From Nereocystis luetkeana (lineage: Eukaryota > Sar > Phaeophyceae > Laminariales > Laminariaceae), in assembly GCA_031213475.1 (NCBI GenBank), contig JARUPZ010000026.1, forward strand, positions 2,124,501-2,188,500: 64,000 nt of DNA, in the 5' to 3' direction. The notes under the pieces are model-generated. The model did not search any database and had not been told where the DNA came from. It saw only the letters and a list, made by a program, of their open reading frames with translations. A program made the position numbers and the translations under genes. Of this stretch, positions 31,271 to 42,700 are shown piece after piece. How positions within the stretch are numbered: the stretch's first letter is position 1; every line of letters starts with the position of its first letter.

Positions 31271-34232
31271 ATCGTTACCGAACGTCACCCTGATTTTTTC
31301 GTTGTTTCCCAACACTACGATAGTTCTTGCCGATTCTTCAATCCTATACAGACTACGCAAGGTTCCCCTTCGGGATGTCGGCAACGTAAAATCCCGGGGG
31401 CATCGCAAGGCTAAAAAGGAGTTACATGTCACACGAGTAATCTGTTCTTGGCAGAAACATGAGCGTATTGCACGGAAGAAAAAGCACTACGAGTACGATA
31501 GTAGTCCGCAGGAACCGAAAACTACCCTTGCACTACTGTCATGGTGCCTGATAGAGGAAGGATTCATGGATGTGGATGCTGGCCAATGCACTCTTGTGGG
31601 TATAGCTTTTCTTGTTGCTTATTCCATGGAGACACAGCGACAGGGGGGGGCAGTTGAGTGCCAGATTGCCCCCTGAACCATGTGTCTTCATGCATATACA
31701 ATATATTAGACGTTTCCGTTACTAGAACGTCACATGATGCTCTCATACTCGTAGTGCGTATCTATCTGTCTGTCACTGGTACAGTCTACGGAGACGTTTG
31801 CGTAACACATCAAGTGCGCTCGTACTGTTACGTGTCGCACCGCTTTATAGCTACTGGTATGCGATACCATCGCACTGCTACATGCACGCGGTACCATGGG
31901 TTGACTACTGTACTATACACCACTACCACATCTAAGTAGATGTAGCACAGGTAGAAAAAGCACTTACTTCACAAAGTACTACCTGGTAGTCCCTCCCTCT
32001 ACGACGACTACTATAATAACGATATTACTCCTAAGTACTACTGCTGGAGCATGACAAACGCTCGTTCAATACAGACAATCTCATAGAAAACAGAGAGGTC
32101 AAATAAACACCCGATACCATGGGTTGGGGTATGACTACTATGTGCACTGCTGTTACTATTCACCACTGCCAATAGTACGAGCATGAAGTACAGGTAGAAG
32201 CAGCATGAGCAAATACACTACTACCTTCTATAATACCTACTTTGTACTTTGTTACAACGGCAACGTAGCATGCACGCAGTAGCATGGGTTGAGGGCATGA
32301 CAACTACCAGGTATACTGTGACTCACGAAATATACCACTTAGTTAGTACCACTATACTAGGCAAATATATGTACTACAAGGTTCCCCTCCGGGAAGTGCC
32401 TAGTGGAGTGGCGCAAGAACGAAATAATGACTCTTACCAGGTATGAAATACCTGCACACCTGTTTAGAAATAACTGCATCCCACTCATCAATATTATAAT
32501 GTGAAGATCACACACATATTCATCAGGACATAAATTATGTTGTAATAATACGGTAGTGTCACTATTTAGTTGTAGTTAATATAAAAAGGAGGGTACCGTT
32601 TGCACGGGTACTGCTATACGTCTTGCCTAAAAGGTGTCTATAAGGTACTCCGGCTTGTGTCCGTCCTCTCTACCTTTGGGCGTGAGCGGAGAACTGATTT
32701 CGCATCCAGCGCTCATCTAATCTGTCTATTGCCCTCTTAAGCTCGGGTTCTAGCCAATCCATGATGTGTGCCCTCAAACTAAGTTTTTTTTTATCCGCCC
32801 TCTGGTACAGGAATCAGTCTACCGGCGTCAGCTCCGGATCATAACGTTATTGGCGAGGCGGGGTTGCACGACGTCTAAAACACCTATTTTGCCGATGATT
32901 GGGTCGGCGGTGCCGGAATGGGTCTATAGGTGGGCCCTCTCGGTGCGGGACCGCAGGGGTTTACAAGTACGTAGACAAGGTATAGTGTACCATGGACATA
33001 GCACTAAGTGGGTGTTTGGGCACCTGCCGGTGACATATGACACATCCCCGGGAGAAACACGCCTGTTGTCTCTACGTATTCCAGACGGATCCCTAGAGCC
33101 ACTGGTATACGTCGCACACTCGACAATACTCGACAATAATCGTGCGTAGAAGCATACGGTCGGGAGTAAATACCCTTTGTTCCTTACGGCATGTTTGACA
33201 ATCACGTGTCCATACAGAATCTTGCAAACATCTGACACTATCGAAACCCTCGGATGCACAAATGCTTCTTGGTCGATAACCGAACAGCCGCTACCTCGTG
33301 CTAAAGCAGAAGGGGCGCTAACGTATCTGAGGCTCAGCACTTGAAAAAAAGTGTACCTTCAGCCAACGGAAAAAGTTACAAAATGGTAGGCTAGGCCCGA
33401 TACATGATCCCATTGGGCTGGCTACACATTCGATTTATCGCAAAAAAACGAATTCGGACGCAAATGAAATGGTTGGTCCCCCAGGTGAAGAACCCAGTCA
33501 GCAGTCAGCAAGAAGTATTCGAGTTTGATAGTGCAACCCTTCAAAGTCGTCAGAGTACCAGTACCACCGATTACCAGTCGTTTCAGCTTTCAATACTTGG
33601 AGGTACTTGCGAGGATTCAGTCATTTCCGTTTTTTGTGCGACAGGTACTTGTAAGTTTTCAGTATTTCAGTTTTTTCGTACTGCAGCGATCGAGCGATTC
33701 GGAATAACTGGTACTCCTGACTCATTGGCTGAGTACCAATGACTGGCACTGGTACTCTTGGGGGTTTTGCGAAAGTTGCAGCTGCTGTTGCACTGCGTTG
33801 TCCTTGGAACGGGCCTAGGCTGGAATATGGGGTGCTACAATGGATGCAACATAAGTTTGATGGATTGTGCAGGGGGGTAGACAGTCATTGCAGTTTTCCG
33901 GCAATCCAGTTGAATTTTCTGTAGCTTCAGCTTGTGCTTCTCCAGGTACTTGCGAGTTGCCAGGCTATTCAAATTTTGGGTACTTTAGGTACTCGCGAAG
34001 AGTAAGTAATTTCAGCCTTTTGGTACTCCAGTGACTGACTCATTCATGATGACTGTACTCGCGAGTCATTGACAGAATAACAATGGCTGGTACTGGTACT
34101 CTGACGAACTTTGCAACTTTCACCGAAGCTCGGCTCAGCTGTGCACGCTCAGTTCTAAAAGCAACTTTCTTACGTCGCCACTGCCCCCTCCGACATGAAC
34201 CGGGTTTTGCACCGTCGCAAGCCCTGGCGGAA
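31271..34232. other. Repeat-rich intergenic DNA, no gene recognised
   Basis: Near 31890, 32115 and 32285 the string ATGGGTTG recurs in similar context, suggesting loose ~180-220 bp tandem repeats. From 33540 to 34110 GTACT-rich DNA includes a duplicated block (ATGACTGGCACTGGTACTCT at 33738 and a variant at 34083) just upstream of the pseudogene. Confidence 0.5.
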
Positions 34233-37119
34233 ATGGCCCGTTCCTTACATGAGGTCTGCACGAGGATATCGACGTTCAACTTCGAAGGCATCCAGAAAGC
34301 AGCGTTCTGTAAGGAATACGCTGTGGGCGGCATGGTGAATGTTGTTGAGAGGCATTGCGCGTATGGCTCTCGCGCGAAGGCTCCGACCTTAATGGTCGAG
34401 GGCAGTACGACGGCGGCGCGGCGTACTGCAGGCAACGTGCTGATGACGGGATAGCTGACGTCGGCAGTAGATATTGTTTACACGACTCCTGCGCCAGGAG
34501 AGCGAACTTTAACATCGAGGGCAGCAAGGGAGCAAAATTCTGCCAGCTGCACGCGCGGGACGGCACGGTGAAATCTGTCGAAAGGCGTTGCTCACATGCG
34601 TCCTGCATGGCGTCACCTACCTTCAATACCGGGGCTAGCAAGGCGGCGGCGGTCTGCAAGCTACACACTGATGATAGAATGGGGCAGGTCGGCAGCAGGT
34701 ATTGTTTACATGACTCCTGCACGACGCGACCGAAGTTCAATGCCGAAGGCAGCAAGGCGGCTAAGTACTGCTAGCGACACGCTGGGGGCGACATGGTGAA
34801 TGCCAACGAGCTTTGTTCATGTTACGAAGATACCGAACTTTACCATCGGGGGCAGCGAGAGAGGAAATTTCTGCTAACCGCACGCGCGGGACGGCATGGT
34901 GAACGTTGTTCGAAGGCGTTGCTCACATGAGTCCTGCATGGATTCACCTTACCTTAATGCCGAGGGTGGTAAAAAAGCGGCGTTCTGCAAGCAACATGCT
35001 GATGATGGGATGGTGAACGTCAATCAAAGAAAGTTCTCATCTGATTCCTGCACAACGCAACCGAGCTTCAATACCGCAGGCAGCAAGATGCCGGAGTGCT
35101 GCAAGCGACACGCTGCCGACGGTATGGTGTGCGTCCTCAAGAAACTTTGTTCATATGACTCCTGCGCCAAGAGAGCGAACTTTGGCGTCAAGGGCAGCAA
35201 GGTGGCTAAGTACTGCAAGCGACACGCTGGGGACGACAGGGTGAAATTTGTTGAAAGCCGTTGCTCACGTGCGTCCTGCATGGCGTTACCTAGCTTCAAT
35301 ACCGAGGGTAGCAAGACGGCGGCGTTCTGCAATCAACATGCTGATGATAGAATGGGGCAGGTCGGCGGCAGGTATTGTTTATATCACTCCTGCATGACGC
35401 GACCGACTTTCAGTTCAGCAGGCAGCAAGCGGCCGGAATACTGCAAGCGACACGCTCGGGACGGCCTTGTGAATGCCGTCAAGAAGCTTTGTTCACATGG
35501 CACCTGCACCAAGACACCGAACTTTAACGTCAAGGGAAACAAGGAGGGGAAGTTCTGCAAGGCGCACGCGCGGGACGGCATGGTTGACGTTCTTCGAAGG
35601 CGTTGCTCACATGCGTCCTGCATGAAGCCACCTTACTTCAATACCGAGGGTAGTAAGACAGCGGCGTTTTGCAAGCAACATGCTGAGGATAAGATGATGA
35701 ACGTCCGCAGCAGATATTGTTTACCCGACTCTTGCACGACGATACCGAACTTCAATGCCACAGGCAGCAGGACGCCGGAGTACTGTAAGCAACACGCCGG
35801 AGACGGCATGGTGAATGTCGTCAAGAAGCTTTGTTCACATGACGCCTGCACCAAGAAACCGATCTTTAACGTCGAGGGCAGCAAGGAGGCGAAGGTCTGC
35901 AAGCCTCACGCTCGAGATGCCATGGTGAACGTTGTTTAAAGGCGTTGCTCACATGCGTCCTGCATTAAGTCACCTCTCTTCAATACCGAGGGTAGTAAGA
36001 GAGCGGCGTTTTGCAAGCAACATGCTGAGGACAGGATGGTGAAGGGCTGCAGCAGGTGTTGTTTACACGACGTTTGCACGACGCGACCGAACGTCAATGC
36101 CAAAGGCAGCAGGACGCCGGAGTACTGCAAACGACACGCTGAAAACGGTATGATGAATGTCGTCAAGAAGCTTTGTTCACATGACTTCTGTCCCCTGAGA
36201 GCGAATGTTAACGTCGAGGGCAAGGGAGCGAAGTTCTGCAAGCTACACGCGCGGGACGGCATAGTGAATGTTGTCAGAAGGCCTTGCTTGCACGACACTT
36301 GCACGAAGACACCGAGCTTCAATGTCAAGGGCAGCCACAGGGCGATATACTGCGATCATATGCTCAGGACGGAATGGTTATTGGCCTCAGCCGGCGCTTC
36401 TCCCACGACCCAAGCACGGTTGGGCCAAGCTTCAACTTCGTGGGCAGCCGGACGGCGGCGTACTGCAAGCACCACTCTGAGAAAGGCACGGGGGAGGTCA
36501 TAAGCAACCGTTGCTCGCACAACGCTTGCACGAAGATTCCGATACTCAATTTCCGGGGCGACCGGGCGCTCAAGTACTGCAAGAAACACGCTGAGCAAGG
36601 TATAGTGGAATACGTACAAGACGGCGTTCCAACGAACCTAGCCTTGAAATATTTAGCTCGTACGTCGAGCGCCCGCCGACAGGGGATGTCCTCGGCAAGT
36701 TTTGCTCGCATAAGCCTTGTGTCAAACGGTCTAGCTGGGGTCTGGTGAATGACGGTGCTGGCAGCGTTTGCGGCTACCATAAGGGGGACATCGCGGGCAG
36801 TCCGGTGCTCAATTTTAGAGAGCATTGCTAGCTGGCGGGTTTCGTAAAGCTATCATGCCGGGGTCTAGCAGGGAAGCGGCCTACGCACTGCCCCGATCAC
36901 GGCCCACTTGAGGGCGGGATCGTTTGTATAGTCGGTGCGAGAACGGTTCGCAGCAATATTAGTCTTCCTGGTCCACCCTGCTCTTTGGTCAAAGTAAAAG
37001 CAGAGTGTTCGTTTTCAAAGCTTAACCGGGACGCCATTCTTCATGCCGTTGGAATATCTTGCAAAGCACCCGGTGGCGAAGGCAATTGCAAGGTTCCTAA
37101 TGGATGCAGTGTAGTGTAA
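34233..37119 (+). pseudogene. EsV-1-7 repeat pseudogene, ~21 units
   Basis: Third member of the local EsV-1-7 family, with about 21 repeat units plus the divergent C-terminal pair and ECSF. It cannot give a full protein. Stops occur at 34772 (TAG), 34875 (TAA), 35937 (TAA) and 36829 (TAG), mostly where paralogues have AAG or CGA. Frame changes lie at about 34410, 34775-34870 (with a small deletion that removes a Cys), 36355 and 36600-36700. The first Cys of unit 1 is Ser. The longest open part (34896-35939) covers about nine intact units. The array is mainly a three-unit block of 342 bp repeated five times, unlike the 4.4 kb gene. Confidence 0.92.
34589..36284 (+). repeat. 342 bp higher-order tandem repeat
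   Basis: Units recur in threes: a CSHASCM-type unit, a CLHDSCTT-type unit and a CSHDACTK-type unit. The first Cys codon of the block falls at 34589, 34920, 35262, 35604 and 35946, with the next unit at 36285. Spacings are therefore 331, 342, 342, 342 and 339 bp. The short block carries the deletion noted in the pseudogene. Gene 2 (18913) has single relatives of all three unit types. Confidence 0.9.
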
Positions 37120-38330
37120 TTGGTGCTGGTAGGTACCGGCCTCGTACGCCCAAGTCTTACGTTCGGTTCCCTATCGGATTACAGTTGCGTTCGGTTCCCT
37201 ATCGCACCGGTCCCCTAATGCATTTCAGTTACGGTAGGCTGTTATGTTTACAGTTGCGTTAGTTATTCAGTTTTTCCTTGGCGTGCGGCTTGTCGCGCGT
37301 TTGGATAGAGAGGTATTTTATTCGCCATGTGAAACTTTACTGAACACTATCTATCTCAGTGTTATTGAGATCCGTTGCCATGAATTTCCCGAGGTGTCCA
37401 GATCTCAGTTTGGATAGATTACATGGGTTATTCTGGGACTTTTCGGACTAAAACGCACGTAAGCCGTCAAGCCCAGGTGCACGTGGTCACTTGGAAACAA
37501 AAAACAGGAACGGTGATTTGGATACGAGTTTATCCCACGTAGTAGCAGTAGCGACGAGATGACATCAACTTTGGGTGGCTTGCTTCGTTCGTCATCGAAT
37601 ACACCGATTTCGGCCTCGGCCATTGCGCACCACAATACGTGCGTCCATACAATCGGAGTGGCCATGCCCATGGGTAGCCCACGGGTCGCCTATGAGGAGC
37701 CACGGAGTTGGGGTGGGCCCCATGCATCGGCCATGGACAGCCCAAGCGTATCAGACAGGTTGAGAGTGGTGGCCCATGGTCTACCCATTGGTAGACCACG
37801 GTAAACGCGTTGCTCGTCGAAGTGAGTCACATTGCAGTATCGTGGGTATCCCATGGAACACCCATGCATTTCCAGGCGCGACACGTTACCATAGATATCA
37901 CGTACACCGTCCAAGGGCTCACATGGCACCGTATGTAGAACCATGAGAGAGGTCAAGGTTTAGTTTGTTTCGGTAAATACTTACATGGCAGTCCTCAGGG
38001 GCAACCGTTTTGCGCATCTCTTCCGCCGCCGATCGCCTCTATATTCGGTATCTTCGCCGGTGAGCGCGTCATCTTCGTGCGCCCAGGCTGGTGTCGCAGA
38101 TACGCTCACTCCTCCCGCGCATATCACGTCCGCGGGTTTGGTGATTACTTAGCATGTTCATGCCAATTTCGGCGTTTGGCGCCTACTGTAACTCGTGCCC
38201 ACGACGTGAGGTGCGAGTTTGCGTCATTCGTTCGGGTAGTTGCGACGACATCATCTATCCGTGAGTATAGGCTTACTGACCAGCACGCCGTGGGTGGGGG
38301 CGGGGCGGGCTAAGGTACGTCCGTCCTACG
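37020..38330 (+). repeat. 3' flank of EsV-1-7 cassette, copy III
   Basis: Aligns with 6200-7300 and, inverted, 18350-18912. It includes a CCATGG-rich stretch (37665-37870) and the region of CTGGTGTCGCAGATACG near 38090. Inside it, TTACAGTTGCGTTCGGTTCC is partly duplicated at 37170-37220. Confidence 0.75.
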
Positions 38331-38694
38331 ACAGGAATCACACCCCGATAAAAACATGCAATCCACAGGTTTCGATGGTATAACGCATGAAGTGTGGTAG
38401 ATAAGTTTGGGCGACAACCAGGGTACCGTTTCTTTTTTGCTTCTTGCTTGTAGTCTTAGTTGTTTCGGCGGTTACCATGGCTTGCGGTCGAGTCAGATCA
38501 TGTTTGTGAGGGGAGAATTCTACCTCCGCACCAGGGGGGGTGGTCGTATCACGTGCAGTATGTGGTAAGGCACCGACGAGGCAGTTACATTGGTAACCCG
38601 ATAATTGCATTGAGATGGCCACACCGGAAAGTAAATCATTTTTTCGACGCTGCAATCAGTAAGCGACGAAATCCGTATCAAAAGCGGTTCCCAG

Positions 38695-38890
38695 TTGGGC
38701 GCAGCTCAACCTGCACGCGACGCGCTTTACACCTCAAGGCGCTTCGCGCTTTGTACAAGCAATGTCTGCCTGTTTCGTTAAACCCCGACGTGCTCCGCCC
38801 TGGCATTATAGGGATGCAAGGGTCTATGGACATGCGTGCGACTACGGTCTTGCATGATGGTGAGTGCACTCCCACTCCCCCCCCCCCCAC
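38695..38890 (+). repeat. Dispersed repeat shared with 57440-57640
   Basis: This segment matches the reverse complement of 57440-57640. Shared strings include GGGATGCRAGGGTCTATGG and ACTACGG-CTTGCATGAT. It ends in a poly-C tract at 38878-38888. Confidence 0.65.
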
Positions 38891-39338
38891 GTAATCCGAG
38901 TTCAGGCAAGAGCTTTCCTAGGCAGTTCCACGTAACTGAGATAAACCACGATCAGTCTTAGATTATCTTGCCCAAAACGTGCCGCCTTAGACAGCATGAA
39001 ACCCAACGACCCTCGCGACCCTACTTGAAGAACTAGGAATGCTCGTTTCAAAGCAGAACACGGTCGGGTCGAGTCGAGTAGCTCGTATACTGTGCGAGCT
39101 TACGCATTTCGCGTTTTTGTGCTTGATTTTATTGAGGGGATGCTATACAGTCAGCATAACACTTGTGGGTAAGAAATCGACATACTAACTGCTTGATATT
39201 CGAGACGCTTAATGAAAAAAGGGGTATTTCTACGAGTGCAGCAGTCCCAGAAGACTGCTATTTCTTCTTCTGTCAAAGAGCCTGGTGAGTCCTGAATTGC
39301 TGTATTAAAAAAAGATGCCCCTATAGCACGAAGTTGTA
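38891..39338. other. Unassigned DNA downstream of the membrane-protein gene
   Basis: Probably holds the 3' UTR of the minus-strand gene whose stop codon is at 39339-39341. No further gene or repeat was recognised. Confidence 0.4.
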
Positions 39339-39651
39339 CTACGAATCCAGCAGCTCCAGGATAAAGACCGCCCCTTCTTCCACGAAGTCACCGAGCACCC
39401 CGGTCATAAGCAGAACTACCGGCTGCTGAAGTGTGGCCTCGATCAGCAGAGCCAACACGCACGTCGCCAACCAATCTGTGCACGTAGAGCTGATGATTCA
39501 TACGGAGTGAACAACACAGGCAGAGGTTGAAGAGGTGAGATACATCATACACGTGCTATGTACTTCCATTTCACGTGGGAGTGGGTGCATTCGACAGTAG
39601 AACAACACAATGCCAATACCGATAAGGGGTGTCTGGTAATATTCGACGTTA

Positions 39652-39712
<61 letters not shown>

Positions 39713-42700
39713 TATATATATGTATACTATGTAAATTGGGTATGGGTGTTGAGGGACCTGAGCCGATGCATACATGTCGTTGCTTTGTCTACGAGAGAGT
39801 ATTGAATTCTTACGTTTATAGTGTGTAATCCAGGATGATCATCAGCTTTCACCTACGAGGCGCACTATTTTAGCGGCACTACAGCACACTGTCACCGCAG
39901 TAGTGACAGCTGATGCCCACATAGCCACTCCCCCCGACAAGTTCGAAACGACGAGCGCCATGATAGCTTTGAAAGGGGCGTTCTTGAGATAATTTCCTAG
40001 GTTACCCAGGTGTTCTATAGCATAAATTCGAAACTTGTTATGTCTGTCCCCCCCCCGAAAGGAAACTCCAATCCTCGCAAAATCTGACCTATACCGCCCC
40101 CGACTTGACGTGTATACCGCGTGAATCGATATCGAACACACATAGAAGCAGCCGGCAAACGTTCTGATTCAACGGGGCCCTGCACCCTGAGTTACGCGAC
40201 CCAGTCCCACCCGCAGGAAAATCGCTTGTAGACGGTTGGTTGTGCCAGAGTCGGCACGAGCAGTTAAATAATTCCCAAATGGCTGCAACGCATCGATCGT
40301 CACCAAAGTGAAATTATCTAGTAGAAGCATCGCTCGCTCAGCGCGATTGAGTACCTGCGTTTGATAAGATCGATGCTGACCGCCTTCAAACGACCGTGCA
40401 AGGTCGTTGACCTCTGCAGGGTCTTGACCTAATGGGATTTGAGGTTTATTCTGTGGCGTTTCATGGCAGGGTCACTTTCTGATCCACACTATAAATCGAA
40501 GTACTTATTATACACACAGCAACTAACTGCAGCAAATCGGAAGTTATTGATGCCCTGCCAGGTCCCGTAGCAATTGCTGCTCGATAGGAAAGACTCGCAA
40601 GCATGAAAACCTGTGCACAAATAGTTCCGGACGCGCGGACGCCTCTCGTAGGCGCGCCGCATGCAGCAAGGATCGGTGGGAGGCTGCTGGTGCAATAATG
40701 TGTTAAACGCCCCCGATTACCGTCCCCGGGATAGCGTAGGTCAACAGTTGTTGCGAAGGAAACACGGCAGTGTTGCGCTGATGCCCAACAGAGTTCTTGC
40801 AGCAGGTGCCACCACTACTACTACTGCTGTACGGCATTTCCAGCAGAGCGTCTTCTGCCTCCTCGTCCCCTCATACGTAGGAGGGTGGGTCTGACAACAC
40901 CACCTCACCTACAGCATGTCTTAGGGACACGGCTTGAACGTTGCAGTGGACAGCCACAGTCTGCCTACGAGTACTCGGGTAGGTGGATGTTGTTAGTTTG
41001 AACTCAAAACAAAAATCACAAGTTTGATATGTTACACTGGCACCAGCACGAGAAGGTTTTCATTTGTGTGTGTGCGTGCACGAATCTCGCCGGGACTGGT
41101 TTTGGTGCCGTGTGCGTTGAGCACTGTGGGCAATCGTGGCCGAGAAAAATGTTGAATCACACGCGATCACAGTGACACACACACTGCAGAGAAACTATGA
41201 TTGAGGCACCCTACTACTCTCGTACGACTCGTTTCAAAGAGGCATTTTTCCCTTGGAAAATCAAGAGCACTCTATGCAAGCAGCAGCAGCAGCAGCAGAT
41301 TCAGTAGGAAGCACGAGGCCAGGGCCAGCATCGCTGTGCACGCTCGGCTTGCCGGTTAAAAATTTGAATCCGTTATACACGACTCGATTTTGGTTTGTAT
41401 TTCCTAGGTCCCCACCTCGGAATTCGGCAAAATTTGAAGATGAAACATCTATATATATATGTAGACATGTCCAAGAGAGCTTTTCGTAGCAGGTGCCACC
41501 ACTACTATGAATACTGCTGCCTGACACTTCCAGGAGAGCTTCTCCTACTTCTCCGTCCCCTCGTCCGTAAGAGCGGTGGCCTGGCAATACCACACAGCTG
41601 TCTTTCACTTATTCGGTCAGGGTGAGACAAAGTTCTGCTTTTCTCCGAATATTGCTTCTATGAGGAGAGGGCGGACGTCGTCCGCTCCGCTGCTCTGTTC
41701 CTACATCATAACAGATCGCGCGTGCGCACGCCATCCACTTATCGGAGCGCAATCGTGAGCGTTCGTTCGTTAAACAGGGCATACCGCTCGGTGGGGTCTC
41801 CCGCTAGCGCGAGCGTTGATTCGCCAAACAGCGCGAACGGCTCGGTGGGGTTGCTCGCGAGCGCAGGTTCATCCGCGAGAGTGGTTTCGGCTGCAAGCGC
41901 AGTTGCGACCGGGAGTGTTATTTCGTTCTCGGTCGCGCGAGCGATGATGGCCACTCCATCGGCTAGCACGACAGACAGGGGTTCGATCCAGGGCACAGGG
42001 TCTCTTGCAACCCCGATCGTTTGGGGCCCTCGTGTCCGGGGGGATAAGGGAAAACGGCCCCGCGTAGTGTAGATGGAGCGCGTTTCTAATCGGACTCGTT
42101 TTGCCCAATTTGCCCCTCTGCACCGGCATTCGGATCGGTATAGCAAACGTGCCACAGCATCTTGGGTTGGGTTGGGTTGCGTCGCGTTGCGGTGCGTCGG
42201 GGGCCGTCGTGCGCAGAGGGGTTAGAGTGAACGGCCCCGCGTAGATCAGATGCAACGCTTGTTATGGTGTCATGTGCTTTGACTCTTCCTATACCGCACC
42301 ACAACACCTTTCGGTCGGCTCGTAAAGTATATTTCCCTGTGTTAGGCTGCCGTACGTAATATATTTCGAGTATGTTAGCAGAAGGAGAAGCGACCGTCGT
42401 GAGCTTGTTCGACGAGTCTACTCTCTGAGTTGCTGTATCGTACAGGTTTAATGAAGGGTTTGTGCCAAAATCAGGTATATCTGGCCACGTTTCGGCCAAA
42501 ATCAGTTACATCCTTGAAACAAGTACAAAACACACCCCAGGAGCCCTGCTATTATTGGCCAGGCTGACATCATAACTGGGTTTGGCTCGAAAAGGCCGAG
42601 GTACACCTGTTTTTTTCTACTCTGTCTAGCTTTTAACTAATTTTGGTCAACTTTGAACCATCCAGAGAGGCCATACGTACACTGTTTTTTGCTCTCCGTG

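Noticed and set aside
30740-31414. 224-codon plus-strand frame with 41-residue repeats
   Set aside because: The frame is open because of the ACCGYC tandem repeat; the peptide has no recognisable fold and the DNA repeat explains it.
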